Below the pieces are notes generated by a model. That model was not told where the DNA came from. It saw only the letters and a list, made by a program, of their open reading frames with translations, and searched no databases. A DNA stretch of 64,000 nucleotides from Streptomyces sp. CC208A (lineage in GTDB: Bacteria; Actinomycetota; Actinomycetes; Streptomycetales; Streptomycetaceae): contig NZ_JASCXN010000011.1 in the NCBI RefSeq assembly GCF_030010625.1, positions 62,001 through 126,000 on the forward strand. Reading direction: 5' to 3'. Below are positions 11,151 to 21,715 of this stretch, piece by piece. How positions within the stretch are numbered: position 1 is the first letter of the stretch; each line of letters starts with the position of its first letter. Made by a program: the position numbers and the translations under genes.

Positions 11151-12029
11151 CTACTCGGCGTCGAACAGCTCCTCGGCGGAGGTGGCCGTGACCGCGCGGT
11201 CGAGGAGGCGGTCGAGCTCGTCGGGGTCGGTCACGGCGGTGACCCGCTCGGCGACGGCCTCGGGGACGTCGATCCCGCGCGCCCGCAGGAAGCGGAGCAC
11301 GGCCTCGGCTTTGCCCTTGGCCTGGCCCTCCAGGAAGGTCTCCTCGACGAGCGTGCCCCGCCCGGGGAAGAAGCTGCCCACGTGCCGCATCAGGTGCCTC
11401 CAGATGTTCCTGGCCGGGGTGTCGCCCAGGCCGATCTCCAGCAGTTCCGAGTAGTACGCGACCGAGTCGGACTCGGCCGTCGACAGGGCCTGTGCCAGTG
11501 CCTCCAGTATCGCGGAGGCGTCCTGGTCGCGGCCATGGGTCATGGCGGAGAAGGCCGCCATGGCGAGGTTCCGCCCGGCCTCCTCGGGGTCGGTGATGAC
11601 GGGCACGTTGTCGGGCCCGAGGACGAGGGGGTGCGTGCGCAGCGCCGTCCAGCCGTCGATGCCGGTGAGGAAGGGCCCCGCCGCCCAGCGGGCGGTGGAC
11701 CGGTCCTGGCAGACGACGAGCAGCAGGGCGGGCATGCCGTACTTGGCGCTCAGGTAGGCGAGGTAATACGTCCAGCTCGACGCCTTGTCCGGATCCCGGC
11801 GTCCCTGCGCCTCGATGGCGAGCAGGAAGCCCGGCCCCTCGGAGGGGCTGATCCGCAGCACGCTGTCCACCCGGCGTTCCAGGGGCCGCAGCTCCGTCGC
11901 GTCCGGCGTCAGCACCTCGACGGCGGCCTTCGGCGGCAGACGGAGTCCGAGCACCCGGAAGACGGGGGAGAGGAGCTCCGGGCGGTCCTGGAAGATCCGG
12001 TGGGACGCTTCGTGGGAGGAAGTGACCAT
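11151..12029 (-). CDS. Rpn/PD-(D/E)xK nuclease-fold family protein
   Basis: A 292-residue protein. ATG 12029 was chosen because relatives begin with a [13 protein letters not shown] segment; a GTG at 12086 would add 19 residues. The core has VDSVLRI followed by [13 protein letters not shown]. This D...ExQ arrangement is that of the Rpn (recombination-promoting nuclease, once called YhgA-like transposase) branch of PD-(D/E)xK proteins. The C-terminal third is alpha-helical, with an [19 protein letters not shown] segment typical of the family. Role unknown. It is convergent with the sigma gene, 18 bp away. Confidence 0.75.
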   Translation of the reverse strand: MVTSSHEASHRIFQDRPELLSPVFRVLGLRLPPKAAVEVLTPDATELRPLERRVDSVLRISPSEGPGFLLAIEAQGRRDPDKASSWTYYLAYLSAKYGMPALLLVVCQDRSTARWAAGPFLTGIDGWTALRTHPLVLGPDNVPVITDPEEAGRNLAMAAFSAMTHGRDQDASAILEALAQALSTAESDSVAYYSELLEIGLGDTPARNIWRHLMRHVGSFFPGRGTLVEETFLEGQAKGKAEAVLRFLRARGIDVPEAVAERVTAVTDPDELDRLLDRAVTATSAEELFDAE

Positions 12030-12522
12030 GGGCGGCAACGTAGGGCCGCCGACGCGGTTCGGAATATGCCTTCCGGATATGACCACCCTGGAGGGTGAAG
12101 CCGGCGCGTCCGGGACCTCGCGCGCCCCCGGCGTGTACCCCTACGTGACGTGGGGTACAGTCTTCGCCCCCGATTGGCGGCCCCCAGGGGCCGTATGGCA
12201 GACTAGCGGGGTTGCTCGGTTGAGTGCCGATGCTGCGCGCCTCCCGCCGGGGGGACCGGAAGCGAGTCCCACAGTACTCGTCGCTCCTTGTCAGGAGCGG
12301 ACGTACGGGAATCTTCCGGGAAGCGTCAGCGGGGTACCGGCCAGGCACCCGGCGGGTGTCCACCCCCGCTCCGCGGTCCTCGGGCCCGCACCCCCTTGGT
12401 TGGGAAATCCTTCGGGAGTTCTTCGTAGAGGGAGTGCGACACGCCCGACCGCGTGGGTCGGAGGAAGACGCGAACCTTCCGGGTTCCGGAGCGTTACGAA
12501 GAGACAGGACTACGAAGTAGCC
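12030..12522 (+). other. rpsJ upstream region and leader
   Basis: This 493-bp stretch lacks a convincing gene; frames crossing it have poor codon bias. It should contain the S10 operon promoter. TTGGCG (12174-12179), 19 nt and CAGACT (12199-12204), and a lone TACAGT (12156-12161), are weak candidates. Several GC-rich inverted repeats and the 25-base hairpin at 12437 make up the leader. Confidence 0.45.
12437..12461 (+). promoter_or_regulatory. Leader stem-loop identical to the one before rpsL
   Basis: This is the second copy of the 25-base block at 2503-2527, again with the CCGACC/GGTCGG stem, here 61 nt before the rpsJ start (50 nt in the rpsL case). Flanking bases differ between the two leaders, so only this element is conserved. 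Confidence 0.55.
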
Positions 12523-12831
12523 ATGGCGGGACAGAAGATCCGCATCCGGCTCAAGGCCTACGACCACGAGGTCATCGACTCCTCGGCGAAGAAGATCGTC
12601 GAGACGGTGACCCGCACTGGTGCGTCGGTCGCGGGCCCGGTGCCGCTGCCCACTGAGAAGAACGTGTACTGCGTCATCAAGTCGCCGCACAAGTACAAGG
12701 ACTCGCGCGAGCACTTCGAGATGCGCACGCACAAGCGCCTCATCGACATCCTCGACCCCACGCCGAAGACGGTTGACTCGCTCATGCGCCTCGACCTCCC
12801 GGCTGGCGTCGACATCGAGATCAAGCTCTGA
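12523..12831 (+). CDS. rpsJ: 30S ribosomal protein S10
   Basis: Full-length 102-residue S10 (NusE), a 30S head protein that also takes part in transcription antitermination. The ATG at 12523 gives the canonical [19 protein letters not shown] start; in-frame codons further upstream are leader. It is the first gene of the S10 operon, 13 nt before rplC. Confidence 0.98.
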   Translation: MAGQKIRIRLKAYDHEVIDSSAKKIVETVTRTGASVAGPVPLPTEKNVYCVIKSPHKYKDSREHFEMRTHKRLIDILDPTPKTVDSLMRLDLPAGVDIEIKL

Positions 12832-12844
12832 GGTGACGCGCGAG

Positions 12845-13489
12845 ATGGCTAAGAACATCAAGGGCATCCTGGGCGAGAAGCTCGGCATGACGCAGGTCTG
12901 GGACGAGAACAACCGGGTCGTCCCGGTGACCGTCGTCAAGGCCGGCCCGAATGTCGTGACCCAGGTGCGTACGAACGACGTCGACGGCTACGAGTCGGTC
13001 CAGATCGCCTTCGGCGAGATCGACCCGCGCAAGGTGAACAAGCCCCTCAAGGGCCACTTCGCCAAGGCCGACGTCACCCCGCGCCGTCACCTCGTCGAGA
13101 TCCGTACCGCTGACGCCAGCGAGTACACCCTCGGCCAGGAGATCACCGCCGAGGTCTTCGAGGCGGGCATCAAGGTCGACGTGACCGGCAAGAGCAAGGG
13201 CAAGGGCTTCGCCGGTGCCATGAAGCGCCACAACTTCCGTGGTGGCAAGGCCTCCCACGGTGCCCACCGCGTGCACCGCAAGCCCGGTTCGATCGGTGGC
13301 TGCGCCACCCCGGGCCGTGTCTTCAAGGGCATGCGCATGGCCGGCCGCATGGGCAACGAGCGCGTGACCACCCAGAACCTGACCGTTCACGCCGTTGACG
13401 CGGAGAAGGGCCTGCTGCTCATCAAGGGCGCGGTTCCTGGTCCGAACGGCGGCCTCGTCCTGGTCCGCACCGCGGCCAAGGGGGCCTGA
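12845..13489 (+). CDS. rplC: 50S ribosomal protein L3
   Basis: 214-residue L3, which binds near the peptidyl transferase centre and starts 50S assembly. The ATG at 12845 follows GAGGTGAC, and the protein opens [17 protein letters not shown]. The conserved loop [20 protein letters not shown] is intact. It lies between rpsJ and rplD, with 4 nt before rplD. Confidence 0.98.
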   Translation: MAKNIKGILGEKLGMTQVWDENNRVVPVTVVKAGPNVVTQVRTNDVDGYESVQIAFGEIDPRKVNKPLKGHFAKADVTPRRHLVEIRTADASEYTLGQEITAEVFEAGIKVDVTGKSKGKGFAGAMKRHNFRGGKASHGAHRVHRKPGSIGGCATPGRVFKGMRMAGRMGNERVTTQNLTVHAVDAEKGLLLIKGAVPGPNGGLVLVRTAAKGA

Positions 13490-13493
13490 GGAT

Positions 13494-14144
13494 ATGAGCA
13501 CCATTGACATTCTGTCGCCCGCGGGCGACAAGGCGGGGACCATCGAGCTCCCGGCCGAGATCTTCGACGCCAAGGTCAGCGTCCCGCTGATCCACCAGGT
13601 CGTCGTCGCGCAGCTGGCCGCTGCCCGTCAGGGCACGCACAAGACCAAGACGCGTGGCGAGGTCCGTGGTGGTGGCAAGAAGCCCTACCGCCAGAAGGGC
13701 ACCGGCCGCGCCCGTCAGGGTTCGACCCGCGCCCCGCAGTTCGCCGGTGGTGGCGTCGTGCACGGTCCCGTGCCGCGTGACTACTCGCAGCGGACCCCGA
13801 AGAAGATGAAGGCCGCCGCCCTCCGCGGTGCCCTCTCCGACCGGGCGAACCACTCCCGCATCCACGTCGTCACCGGTGTGGTCGAGGGTGAGGTCTCCAC
13901 CAAGGCCGCCAAGACGCTGTTCGGCAAGATCTCGGAGCGCAAGAACCTGCTCCTGGTCGCCGAGCGCGCCGACGAGGCCGCGTGGCTGTCCGCCCGCAAC
14001 CTGCCCCAGGTGCACATCCTGGAGCCGGGCCAGCTGAACACGTACGACGTGATGCGCTCTGACGACGTGGTCTTCACCCAGGCCGCGTTCGAGTCCTTCG
14101 TGTCTGGCCCCAAGGCCGCTGACAACGAGGGGAACGAAGCCTGA
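13494..14144 (+). CDS. rplD: 50S ribosomal protein L4
   Basis: 216-residue L4, lining the nascent-peptide exit tunnel. The ATG at 13494 gives [15 protein letters not shown]. The tunnel loop with [17 protein letters not shown] is at residues ~60-76. In E. coli L4 represses the S10 operon; whether that holds here cannot be judged. Its stop overlaps the rplW start by one base. Confidence 0.98.
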   Translation: MSTIDILSPAGDKAGTIELPAEIFDAKVSVPLIHQVVVAQLAAARQGTHKTKTRGEVRGGGKKPYRQKGTGRARQGSTRAPQFAGGGVVHGPVPRDYSQRTPKKMKAAALRGALSDRANHSRIHVVTGVVEGEVSTKAAKTLFGKISERKNLLLVAERADEAAWLSARNLPQVHILEPGQLNTYDVMRSDDVVFTQAAFESFVSGPKAADNEGNEA

Positions 14145-14461
14145 TGGCCGAGATCACCAGCAAGACCTTCACGGACCCGCGCGACATCCTCGTCAAGCCG
14201 GTTGTCTCCGAGAAGAGCTACGCGCTGCTCGACGAGAACAAGTACACGTTCATCGTCGCGCCCACCGCCAACAAGACCCAGATCAAGCAGGCCGTCGAGG
14301 CGGTCTTCTCGGTCAAGGTCGCCGGGGTCAACACGATCAACCGCCAGGGCAAGCGCAAGCGCACCCGCACCGGTTTCGGCAAGCGTGCCAACACCAAGCG
14401 CGCCATCGTGACCCTTGCTGAGGGCAACCGAATCGACATCTTCGGCGGCCCGACCGCCTAA
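14144..14461 (+). CDS. rplW: 50S ribosomal protein L23
   Basis: 105-residue L23, which sits at the exit of the peptide tunnel and docks trigger factor and [22 protein letters not shown] is the family signature near the N-terminus. The start overlaps the rplD stop (TGATG), implying coupled translation. rplB follows after 39 nt. Confidence 0.98.
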   Translation: MAEITSKTFTDPRDILVKPVVSEKSYALLDENKYTFIVAPTANKTQIKQAVEAVFSVKVAGVNTINRQGKRKRTRTGFGKRANTKRAIVTLAEGNRIDIFGGPTA

Positions 14462-14500
14462 GGGCGGTCGAGTCGTCCGATATCGGACGAGGACTGAGAA

Positions 14501-15337
14501 ATGGGTATCCGCAAGTACAAGCCGACGACGCCGGGCCGCCGTGGCGCCTCCGTCGCCGACTTCGTCGAGATCACGCGGTCCACGCCGGAGAAGTCGCTGG
14601 TCCGCCCGCTGCACAGCAAGGGTGGCCGTAACAACACCGGTCGTGTGACCGTCCGTCACCAGGGCGGTGGCCACAAGCGCGCCTACCGCGTGATCGACTT
14701 CCGTCGTCACGACAAGGACGGCGTGCCGGCCAAGGTCGCTCACATCGAGTACGACCCCAACCGCACCGCGCGCATCGCGCTGCTCCACTACGCGGACGGC
14801 GAGAAGCGCTACATCATCGCCCCGCGTGGTCTCTCGCAGGGCGACCGGGTGGAGAACGGCCCCACGGCCGACATCAAGCCCGGCAACAACCTGGCCCTCC
14901 GCAACATCCCGGTCGGTACCACGATCCACGCGATCGAGCTCCGTCCCGGCGGTGGCGCCAAGTTCGCCCGCTCCGCAGGTGCCTCCGTGCAGCTGCTCGC
15001 GAAGGAGGGCACCATGGCCCACCTCCGCATGCCTTCCGGCGAGATCCGTCTGGTCGACGCCCGCTGCCGCGCCACCATCGGCGAGGTCGGCAACGCCGAG
15101 CAGTCGAACATCAACTGGGGCAAGGCCGGCCGCAAGCGCTGGCTGGGCGTCCGCCCGACCGTCCGCGGTGTGGCGATGAACCCGGTTGACCACCCGCACG
15201 GTGGTGGTGAGGGCAAGACCTCCGGTGGTCGCCACCCGGTCTCCCCGTGGGGTCAGAAGGAGGGTCGTACTCGTTCGCCGAAGAAGGCTTCGAACAAGTA
15301 CATCGTCCGCCGCCGCAAGACGAACAAGAAGCGCTAG
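14501..15337 (+). CDS. rplB: 50S ribosomal protein L2
   Basis: 278-residue L2, needed for subunit association and peptidyl transferase function. The C-terminal block [18 protein letters not shown] includes the conserved functional His residues. The end is the usual basic tail RRRKTNKKR. It sits between rplW and rpsS in the canonical order. Confidence 0.98.
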   Translation: MGIRKYKPTTPGRRGASVADFVEITRSTPEKSLVRPLHSKGGRNNTGRVTVRHQGGGHKRAYRVIDFRRHDKDGVPAKVAHIEYDPNRTARIALLHYADGEKRYIIAPRGLSQGDRVENGPTADIKPGNNLALRNIPVGTTIHAIELRPGGGAKFARSAGASVQLLAKEGTMAHLRMPSGEIRLVDARCRATIGEVGNAEQSNINWGKAGRKRWLGVRPTVRGVAMNPVDHPHGGGEGKTSGGRHPVSPWGQKEGRTRSPKKASNKYIVRRRKTNKKR

Positions 15338-15349
15338 GAGCGGGTTTAG

Positions 15350-15631
15350 ATGCCGCGCAGTCTCAAGAAGGGGCCCTTCGTCGACGACCACCTCATCAAG
15401 AAGGTGGACGCCCAGAACGAAGCCGGCACCAAGAACGTCATCAAGACCTGGTCCCGTCGCTCGATGATCGTCCCGGCCATGCTCGGCCACACGATCGCGG
15501 TGCACAACGGCAAGACCCACGTCCCGGTGTTCGTCACCGAGTCGATGGTCGGCCACAAGCTCGGCGAGTTCTCGCCGACGCGCACCTTCCGGGGTCACGT
15601 CAAGGAAGACCGGAAGTCGAAGCGCCGCTAA
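15350..15631 (+). CDS. rpsS: 30S ribosomal protein S19
   Basis: 93-residue S19 of the 30S head, forming a complex with S13. It opens [15 protein letters not shown] and has the family motif [13 protein letters not shown] near the end. It follows rplB by 12 nt and precedes rplV by 43 nt. Confidence 0.98.
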   Translation: MPRSLKKGPFVDDHLIKKVDAQNEAGTKNVIKTWSRRSMIVPAMLGHTIAVHNGKTHVPVFVTESMVGHKLGEFSPTRTFRGHVKEDRKSKRR

Positions 15632-15674
15632 CAGCGGATCGCATTCAGACACGTAAGTAACTGAAGGGACAACC

Positions 15675-16022
15675 ATGGAAGCCAGGGCCCAGGCGCGGTA
15701 CATCCGCGTCACGCCCATGAAGGCCCGCCGCGTGGTGGACCTCATCCGTGGCATGGACGCCACGGAGGCCCAGGCGGTCCTGCGATTCGCTCCGCAGGCC
15801 GCTTCCGTGCCGGTCGGCAAGGTGCTCGACAGCGCCATTGCCAACGCCGCGCACAACTACGACCACACGGACGCCTCTTCGCTGTTCATCAGCGAGGCGT
15901 ACGTCGACGAGGGCCCGACCCTGAAGCGGTTCCGTCCGCGCGCCCAGGGCCGTGCCTACCGGATCCGCAAGCGGACCAGCCACATCACCGTGGTCGTCAG
16001 CAGCAAGGAAGGAACCCGGTAA
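15675..16022 (+). CDS. rplV: 50S ribosomal protein L22
   Basis: 115-residue L22, whose hairpin narrows the peptide tunnel near the macrolide site. It has [19 protein letters not shown] at the N-terminus and the loop [19 protein letters not shown]. No deletion like those giving macrolide resistance is seen. Its stop overlaps the rpsC start (TAATG). Confidence 0.98.
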   Translation: MEARAQARYIRVTPMKARRVVDLIRGMDATEAQAVLRFAPQAASVPVGKVLDSAIANAAHNYDHTDASSLFISEAYVDEGPTLKRFRPRAQGRAYRIRKRTSHITVVVSSKEGTR

Positions 16023-16852
16023 TGGGCCAGAAGGTAAACCCGCACGGGTTCCGGCTCGGCATCACCACGGACTTCAAGTCCCGGTGGTACGCCGACAAGC
16101 TGTACAAGGACTACGTCAAGGAAGACGTCGCCATCCGTCGGATGCTGACGTCCGGCATGGAGCGCGCCGGCATCTCCAAGGTCGAGATCGAGCGCACCCG
16201 TGACCGTGTCCGCGTGGACATCCACACCGCTCGCCCGGGCATTGTCATCGGTCGCCGTGGCGCCGAGGCCGACAAGATCCGCGGCCAGCTGGAGAAGCTG
16301 ACCGGCAAGCAGGTCCAGCTGAACATCCTCGAGGTCAAGAACCCCGAGGTCGACGCTCAGCTCGTGGCCCAGGCCGTGGCCGAGCAGCTGTCCTCCCGCG
16401 TCTCCTTCCGTCGGGCCATGCGCAAGAGCATGCAGTCCGCCATGAAGGCCGGCGCCAAGGGCATCAAGATCCAGTGTGGTGGCCGTCTCGGCGGCGCCGA
16501 GATGTCCCGCTCGGAGTTCTACCGCGAGGGCCGTGTGCCGCTGCACACGCTCCGCGCGAACGTCGAGTACGGCTTCTTCGAGGCCAAGACGACCTTCGGC
16601 CGCATCGGCGTGAAGGTCTGGATCTACAAGGGCGACGTCAAGAACATCGCCGAGGTCCGCGCCGAGAACGCCGCCGCCCGCGCCGGCAACCGTCCGGCCC
16701 GTGGCGGTGCTGACCGCCCGGCCGGCCGTGGTGGCCGCGGTGGCGAGCGTGGCGGTCGCGGTCGCAAGCCGCAGCAGGCTCCCGCTGCCGAGGCCCCCAA
16801 GGCCGAGGCCGCCGCCGCTCCGGCTGCCGAGAGCACCGGAACGGAGGCCTGA
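16022..16852 (+). CDS. rpsC: 30S ribosomal protein S3
   Basis: 276-residue S3 at the mRNA entry channel. The KH domain carries [15 protein letters not shown] around residue 80. After residue ~215 there is an actinobacterial extension rich in Arg/Gly ([11 protein letters not shown]) and then Ala/Glu, absent from the shorter E. coli protein and probably disordered and RNA-binding. rplP starts 5 nt later. Confidence 0.98.
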   Translation: MGQKVNPHGFRLGITTDFKSRWYADKLYKDYVKEDVAIRRMLTSGMERAGISKVEIERTRDRVRVDIHTARPGIVIGRRGAEADKIRGQLEKLTGKQVQLNILEVKNPEVDAQLVAQAVAEQLSSRVSFRRAMRKSMQSAMKAGAKGIKIQCGGRLGGAEMSRSEFYREGRVPLHTLRANVEYGFFEAKTTFGRIGVKVWIYKGDVKNIAEVRAENAAARAGNRPARGGADRPAGRGGRGGERGGRGRKPQQAPAAEAPKAEAAAAPAAESTGTEA

Positions 16853-16857
16853 CCGTC

Positions 16858-17277
16858 ATGCTGATCCCCCGTAGGGTCAAGCACCGCAAGCAGCACCACC
16901 CCAAGCGCAACGGCATGTCCAAGGGTGGCACGCAGGTTGCGTTCGGCGAGTACGGCATTCAGGCCCTCACCCCGGCCTACGTGACCAACCGCCAGATCGA
17001 GGCCGCGCGTATCGCGATGACCCGCCACATCAAGCGTGGCGGCAAGGTCTGGATCAACATCTACCCGGACCGTCCGCTCACGAAGAAGCCTGCCGAGACC
17101 CGCATGGGTTCCGGTAAGGGTTCCCCGGAGTGGTGGATCGCGAACGTCAAGCCCGGTCGGGTGATGTTCGAGCTGTCCTACCCGAACGAGAAGATCGCGC
17201 GTGAGGCTCTGACTCGTGCGGCCCACAAGCTGCCGATGAAGTGCAAGATCGTTAAGCGCGAGGCAGGTGAGCTGTGA
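16858..17277 (+). CDS. rplP: 50S ribosomal protein L16
   Basis: 139-residue L16 near the A-site of the 50S subunit. It opens [17 protein letters not shown] and contains [23 protein letters not shown], both characteristic. It follows rpsC by 5 nt, and its TGA overlaps the rpmC ATG. Confidence 0.98.
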   Translation: MLIPRRVKHRKQHHPKRNGMSKGGTQVAFGEYGIQALTPAYVTNRQIEAARIAMTRHIKRGGKVWINIYPDRPLTKKPAETRMGSGKGSPEWWIANVKPGRVMFELSYPNEKIAREALTRAAHKLPMKCKIVKREAGEL

Positions 17278-17501
17278 TGTCGGCCGGTACCAAGGCGTCC
17301 GAGCTGCGCGAGCTGGGCAACGAGGAGCTTGTGGCCAAGCTCCGCGAGGCCAAGGAAGAGCTGTTCAACCTCCGCTTCCAGGCGGCGACGGGCCAGCTCG
17401 AGAACCACGGCCGTCTGCGGGCGGTCCGTAAGGACATCGCCCGGATCTACACCCTCATGCGTGAGCGTGAGCTCGGCATTGAGACGGTGGAGAACGCCTG
17501 A
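17277..17501 (+). CDS. rpmC: 50S ribosomal protein L29
   Basis: 74-residue L29 at the tunnel exit. I chose the ATG at 17277, which overlaps the rplP stop (TGATG); the GTG at 17274 would add one residue. The body has [24 protein letters not shown] helices typical of L29. It ends in a one-base overlap with rpsQ. Confidence 0.95.
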   Translation: MSAGTKASELRELGNEELVAKLREAKEELFNLRFQAATGQLENHGRLRAVRKDIARIYTLMRERELGIETVENA

Positions 17502-17782
17502 TGAGCGAGAACAACGTGACTGAGAAGACCGAGCGCAACGCCCGCAAGGTCCGCGAGGGCCTGGTCGTCAGCGACAAGATGGACAAGACCGTCGTCGTCG
17601 CCGTCGAGGACCGCGTCAAGCACGCGCTGTACGGCAAGGTCATCCGCCGTACGAACAAGCTCAAGGCTCACGACGAGCAGAACGCCGCCGGCGTCGGCGA
17701 CCGCGTCCTCCTGATGGAGACCCGGAAGCTGTCGGCGACGAAGCACTGGCGCGTCGTCGAGATCCTCGAGAAGGCCAAGTAA
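17501..17782 (+). CDS. rpsQ: 30S ribosomal protein S17
   Basis: 93-residue S17, an OB-fold primary 16S rRNA binder. It contains [22 protein letters not shown] and ends near [12 protein letters not shown]. It is the last gene of the S10 operon, and two hairpins follow before rplN. Confidence 0.98.
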   Translation: MSENNVTEKTERNARKVREGLVVSDKMDKTVVVAVEDRVKHALYGKVIRRTNKLKAHDEQNAAGVGDRVLLMETRKLSATKHWRVVEILEKAK

Positions 17783-17787
17783 TTCAT

Positions 17788-17854
17788 CCGAGGGGCTTTC
17801 CCCTCGGGTTCGTTCCGCCAGGCTCGGCAGGGGTTGAGCGATCAACCCCTGCCG
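17788..17854 (+). terminator. Tandem hairpins at the S10/spc junction
   Basis: Two perfect inverted repeats lie in the 100-bp rpsQ-rplN gap. The first has an 8-bp stem (CCGAGGGG, CTTT loop, 17788-17807). The second has a 13-bp stem with a GNRA-type GCGA loop (17825-17854). Neither has a U-tract. They could be a partial terminator, a processing site or an mRNA stabiliser. Confidence 0.65.
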
Positions 17855-17882
17855 GGAACCGGCAGACAATCAGGAGATAGAC

Positions 17883-18251
17883 GTGATCCAGCAGGAGTCG
17901 CGACTTCGCGTCGCCGACAACACTGGTGCCAAGGAGATCCTTTGCATCCGTGTTCTCGGTGGTTCGGGTCGCCGCTACGCGGGCATCGGTGACGTCATCG
18001 TCGCCACCGTCAAGGACGCGATCCCCGGTGGCAACGTGAAGAAGGGTGACGTCGTCAAGGCGGTCATCGTTCGCACCGTCAAGGAGCGTCGCCGTCAGGA
18101 CGGCTCGTACATCCGCTTCGACGAGAACGCCGCCGTCATTCTGAAGAACGACGGCGACCCTCGCGGCACCCGTATCTTCGGCCCCGTCGGCCGTGAGCTG
18201 CGCGAGAAGAAGTTCATGAAGATCATCTCGCTCGCGCCGGAGGTGCTGTAA
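17883..18251 (+). CDS. rplN: 50S ribosomal protein L14
   Basis: 122-residue L14 at the subunit interface. The GTG start follows AGGAG. The sequence has [18 protein letters not shown] at the start and the family block [21 protein letters not shown]. It is the first spc-type gene, 2 nt before rplX. Confidence 0.98.
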   Translation: MIQQESRLRVADNTGAKEILCIRVLGGSGRRYAGIGDVIVATVKDAIPGGNVKKGDVVKAVIVRTVKERRRQDGSYIRFDENAAVILKNDGDPRGTRIFGPVGRELREKKFMKIISLAPEVL

Positions 18252-18253
18252 GC

Positions 18254-18565
18254 ATGAAGATCAAGAAGGGCGACCTGGTCCAGGTCATCACCGGCAAGGA
18301 CAAGGGCAAGCAGGGCAAGGTCATCGCGGCCTACCCCGCCGAGTCCCGCGTCCTCGTCGAGGGTGTCAACCGGGTCAAGAAGCACACCAAGGCCGGCCCG
18401 AACCAGGCCGGCGGCATCGTGACCACCGAGGCCCCGGTCCACGTCTCCAACGTCCAGCTGGTCGTGGAGAAGGACGGCAAGAAGGTCGTCACGCGTGTCG
18501 GTTACCGCTTCGACGACGAGGGCAACAAGATCCGCGTTGCCAAGCGGACGGGTGAGGACATCTGA
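18254..18565 (+). CDS. rplX: 50S ribosomal protein L24
   Basis: 103-residue L24, an assembly initiator for the 50S subunit. It opens with the KOW motif [21 protein letters not shown]. Its stop overlaps the rplE start by one base, so translation is probably coupled. Confidence 0.98.
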   Translation: MKIKKGDLVQVITGKDKGKQGKVIAAYPAESRVLVEGVNRVKKHTKAGPNQAGGIVTTEAPVHVSNVQLVVEKDGKKVVTRVGYRFDDEGNKIRVAKRTGEDI

Positions 18566-19119
18566 TGGCTACCACCACTCCGCGTCTCAAGACGAAGTAC
18601 CGCGAGGAGATCGCGGGCAAGCTGCGTGACGAGTTCAAGTACGAGAACGTCATGCAGATCCCCGGCCTCGTGAAGATCGTGGTCAACATGGGTGTCGGCG
18701 ACGCCGCCCGTGACTCGAAGCTGATCGAGGGCGCCATCCGCGACCTCACCACGATCACCGGTCAGAAGCCGGCCGTCACCAAGGCCCGCAAGTCCATCGC
18801 GCAGTTCAAGCTGCGCGAGGGCCAGCCGATCGGTGCCCACGTCACGCTCCGTGGCGACCGCATGTGGGAGTTCCTGGACCGCACCCTGTCGCTCGCGCTG
18901 CCGCGCATCCGCGACTTCCGCGGCCTCTCCCCGAAGCAGTTCGACGGCCGTGGCAACTACACCTTCGGTCTCACGGAGCAGGTCATGTTCCACGAGATCG
19001 ACCAGGACAAGATCGACCGTGTCCGGGGTATGGACATCACCGTGGTGACCACGGCGACCAACGACGACGAGGGCCGTGCCCTTCTGCGTCACCTCGGCTT
19101 CCCGTTCAAGGAGGCGTAA
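18565..19119 (+). CDS. rplE: 50S ribosomal protein L5
   Basis: 184-residue L5, which binds 5S rRNA in the central protuberance. Family motifs include [16 protein letters not shown] and [20 protein letters not shown]. It is followed after 5 nt by rpsN. Confidence 0.98.
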   Translation: MATTTPRLKTKYREEIAGKLRDEFKYENVMQIPGLVKIVVNMGVGDAARDSKLIEGAIRDLTTITGQKPAVTKARKSIAQFKLREGQPIGAHVTLRGDRMWEFLDRTLSLALPRIRDFRGLSPKQFDGRGNYTFGLTEQVMFHEIDQDKIDRVRGMDITVVTTATNDDEGRALLRHLGFPFKEA

Positions 19120-19124
19120 GCGAG

Positions 19125-19310
19125 ATGGCGAAGAAGGCTCTCATCGCGAAGGCTGCCCGTAAGCCCAAGTTCGGTGTGCGCGCGTACACCCGCTGCCAGC
19201 GCTGCGGTCGCCCCCACTCCGTGTACCGCAAGTTCGGCCTCTGCCGCGTGTGCCTCCGTGAGATGGCTCACCGTGGCGAGCTGCCGGGCGTGACCAAGAG
19301 CTCCTGGTAA
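19125..19310 (+). CDS. rpsN: 30S ribosomal protein S14 type Z (zinc-binding)
   Basis: A 61-residue short S14 with four zinc-ligand cysteines, C24-x2-C27 and C40-x2-C43 (the C+ form). Streptomyces usually encode a second, longer, Cys-less S14 elsewhere under Zur control, so this is the zinc-replete paralogue. The ATG at 19125 gives the standard [16 protein letters not shown] start. Confidence 0.97.
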   Translation: MAKKALIAKAARKPKFGVRAYTRCQRCGRPHSVYRKFGLCRVCLREMAHRGELPGVTKSSW

Positions 19311-19533
19311 TTCCCCGGCGCCCTCTGGGCGTTGGTGAATGACCGGAGTCTCTCGGTAGGCATTGGGCCGGCGGAGGCCCAACCCGACATGCCGTAGGCT
19401 TGAAGGGTTGGGCGTCCGCCGCCCGTACGACTTACTACGCCGTAGGTCCACCGCACCGCACCCGCCCCGTCTCGGATCGGGGAGAGGGATGGTGCACCAG
19501 GAAACCCCGGCGAGAGAGGCCGAAGGCCAATTC

Positions 19534-19932
19534 ATGACCATGACTGATCCGATCGCAGACATGCTCACGCGTCTGCGTAACGCGAACTCGGCGTACCACG
19601 ACACCGTGACGATGCCGCACAGCAAGATCAAGTCGCACATCGCGGAAATCCTCCAGCAGGAGGGCTTCATCACGGGCTGGAAGGTCGAGGACGCCGAGGT
19701 CGGCAAGAACCTCGTCATCGACCTCAAGTTCGGTCCGAACCGTGAGCGCTCCATCGCGGGCATCAAGCGGATCTCGAAGCCGGGCCTCCGGGTTTACGCG
19801 AAGTCCACCAACCTGCCGAAGGTCCTCGGCGGCCTGGGCGTGGCGATCATCTCCACGTCCCACGGTCTCCTGACCGGCCAGCAGGCTCAGAAGAAGGGCG
19901 TGGGTGGGGAAGTCCTCGCCTACGTCTGGTAG
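19534..19932 (+). CDS. rpsH: 30S ribosomal protein S8
   Basis: 132-residue S8, a central-domain 16S rRNA binder. ATG 19534 gives [21 protein letters not shown] 19540 is an alternative two codons in. The C-terminal motif [26 protein letters not shown] is intact. A 223-bp gap separates it from rpsN, large for this operon and possibly holding an internal promoter, although I see no clear hexamers. Confidence 0.97.
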   Translation: MTMTDPIADMLTRLRNANSAYHDTVTMPHSKIKSHIAEILQQEGFITGWKVEDAEVGKNLVIDLKFGPNRERSIAGIKRISKPGLRVYAKSTNLPKVLGGLGVAIISTSHGLLTGQQAQKKGVGGEVLAYVW

Positions 19933-19953
19933 TCGGGAACGGAGGAAAAGCCA

Positions 19954-20493
19954 ATGTCGCGTATCGGCAAGCTCCCCATCACGGTTCCCGCCGGCGTGGA
20001 CGTCACCATCGAGGGCCGCACGGTCACGGTCAAGGGTTCCAAGGGCACCCTGACCCACACCGTCGCCGCGCCGATCGAGATCGCCAAGGGCGAGGAGGGC
20101 GTTCTCAACGTCACCCGTCCGAACGATGAGCGTCAGAACAAGGCCCTCCACGGCCTGTCCCGCACGCTGGTGGCCAACATGATCACCGGCGTGACCACGG
20201 GTTACGTGAAGAAGCTCGAGATCAGCGGTGTCGGTTACCGCGTCGCCGCGAAGGGCTCCAACCTGGAGTTCCAGCTCGGCTACAGCCACCCGATCGTGGT
20301 GGAGGCGCCCGAGGGCATCTCCTTCAAGGTCGAGTCGCCGACCAAGTTCTCGGTCGAGGGCATCGACAAGCAGAAGGTCGGCGAGGTCGCCGCGAACATC
20401 CGCAAGCTGCGGAAGCCCGACCCGTACAAGGCCAAGGGCGTCAAGTACGAGGGCGAAGTCATCCGCCGCAAGGTCGGAAAGGCTGGTAAGTAA
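19954..20493 (+). CDS. rplF: 50S ribosomal protein L6
   Basis: 179-residue L6 near the sarcin-ricin loop. It opens [17 protein letters not shown] and ends with the conserved block [19 protein letters not shown]. It is in canonical order between rpsH (21 nt) and rplR (3 nt). Confidence 0.98.
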   Translation: MSRIGKLPITVPAGVDVTIEGRTVTVKGSKGTLTHTVAAPIEIAKGEEGVLNVTRPNDERQNKALHGLSRTLVANMITGVTTGYVKKLEISGVGYRVAAKGSNLEFQLGYSHPIVVEAPEGISFKVESPTKFSVEGIDKQKVGEVAANIRKLRKPDPYKAKGVKYEGEVIRRKVGKAGK

Positions 20494-20496
20494 GCC

Positions 20497-20880
20497 ATGG
20501 CATACGGTGTCAAGATCGCCAAGGGCGACGCTTACAAGCGCGCCGCGAAGGCGCGTCGTCACCTGCGCATCCGCAAGAACGTGTCGGGTACGGCGGAGCG
20601 TCCGCGCCTCGTCGTGACGCGCTCCAACCGCGGCATCACCGCGCAGGTCATCGACGACCTCAAGGGCCACACCCTGGCGTCGGCGTCCCACCTGGACGCT
20701 TCGATCCGCGGTGGCGAGGGCGACAAGTCCGCGCAGGCCAAGCAGGTCGGCGCCCTGGTCGCCGAGCGCGCCAAGGCCGCCGGTGTCGAGGCCGTCGTGT
20801 TCGACCGTGGTGGCAACAGGTACGCCGGGCGCATTGCCGCTCTGGCTGACGCCGCCCGCGAAGCCGGGCTGAAGTTCTAA
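20497..20880 (+). CDS. rplR: 50S ribosomal protein L18
   Basis: 127-residue L18, binding 5S rRNA in the central protuberance. It contains [19 protein letters not shown] and the C-terminal [21 protein letters not shown] block. It is 45 nt before rpsE. Confidence 0.98.
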   Translation: MAYGVKIAKGDAYKRAAKARRHLRIRKNVSGTAERPRLVVTRSNRGITAQVIDDLKGHTLASASHLDASIRGGEGDKSAQAKQVGALVAERAKAAGVEAVVFDRGGNRYAGRIAALADAAREAGLKF

Positions 20881-20925
20881 GCCCCGGTTCCGGGACTAAC
20901 GGACGTAACAGAGAGAGGTATTCCA

Positions 20926-21531
20926 ATGGCTGGACCCCAGCGCCGCGGCAGCGGTGCCGGTGGCGGCGAGCGGCGGGACCGGAAGGGCCGCGACGGTGGC
21001 GCTGCCGCCGCCGAGAAGACCGCGTACGTTGAGCGCGTAGTCGCGATCAACCGCGTCGCCAAGGTTGTCAAGGGTGGACGTCGCTTCAGCTTCACCGCGC
21101 TGGTCGTGGTGGGCGACGGTGACGGCACCGTGGGTGTCGGTTACGGCAAGGCCAAGGAGGTGCCGGCCGCCATCGCCAAGGGTGTGGAGGAGGCCAAGAA
21201 GCACTTCTTCAAGGTCCCCCGTATCCAGGGCACCATCCCGCACCCGATCCAGGGTGAGAAGGCCGCGGGCGTCGTCCTGCTCAAGCCTGCTTCCCCCGGT
21301 ACCGGTGTTATCGCCGGTGGCCCGGTGCGCGCCGTCCTGGAGTGCGCCGGCGTTCACGACATCCTGTCGAAGTCGCTCGGCTCCGACAACGCGATCAACA
21401 TCGTGCACGCGACCGTGGAGGCCCTGAAGGGCCTGCAGCGTCCCGAGGAGATCGCGGCCCGCCGCGGTCTGCCGCTCGAGGACGTCGCCCCCGCGGCTCT
21501 GCTCCGTGCGCGTGCTGGGGCGGGTGCGTAA
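20926..21531 (+). CDS. rpsE: 30S ribosomal protein S5
   Basis: 201-residue S5, involved in decoding fidelity and mRNA unwinding. A Gly/Arg-rich actinobacterial N-terminal stretch (~30 residues) precedes the core [19 protein letters not shown]. The [23 protein letters not shown] segment follows. Its stop overlaps the rpmD start (TAATG). Confidence 0.98.
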   Translation: MAGPQRRGSGAGGGERRDRKGRDGGAAAAEKTAYVERVVAINRVAKVVKGGRRFSFTALVVVGDGDGTVGVGYGKAKEVPAAIAKGVEEAKKHFFKVPRIQGTIPHPIQGEKAAGVVLLKPASPGTGVIAGGPVRAVLECAGVHDILSKSLGSDNAINIVHATVEALKGLQRPEEIAARRGLPLEDVAPAALLRARAGAGA

Positions 21532-21713
21532 TGGCTCGCCTCAAGATCACGCAGACGAAGTCGTACATCGGCAGCAAGCAGAACCACCGCGACACCCTGC
21601 GTTCGCTCGGGCTCAAGCGCCTGAACGACGTGGTCGTCAAGGAGGACCGCCCCGAGTTCCGCGGCATGGTGCACACCGTCCGCCACCTCGTGACGGTTGA
21701 GGAGGTCGACTGA
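21531..21713 (+). CDS. rpmD: 50S ribosomal protein L30
   Basis: 60-residue L30, normal for bacteria. It opens [20 protein letters not shown]. The gene overlaps rpsE by one base and precedes rplO by 2 nt. Confidence 0.97.
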   Translation: MARLKITQTKSYIGSKQNHRDTLRSLGLKRLNDVVVKEDRPEFRGMVHTVRHLVTVEEVD

Positions 21714-21715
21714 TC

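Noticed and set aside
11151..12029. Transposase of an insertion sequence
   Set aside because: Although such proteins are sometimes labelled YhgA-like transposase, there are no terminal inverted repeats, no target duplication and the motif is nuclease-fold Rpn type.
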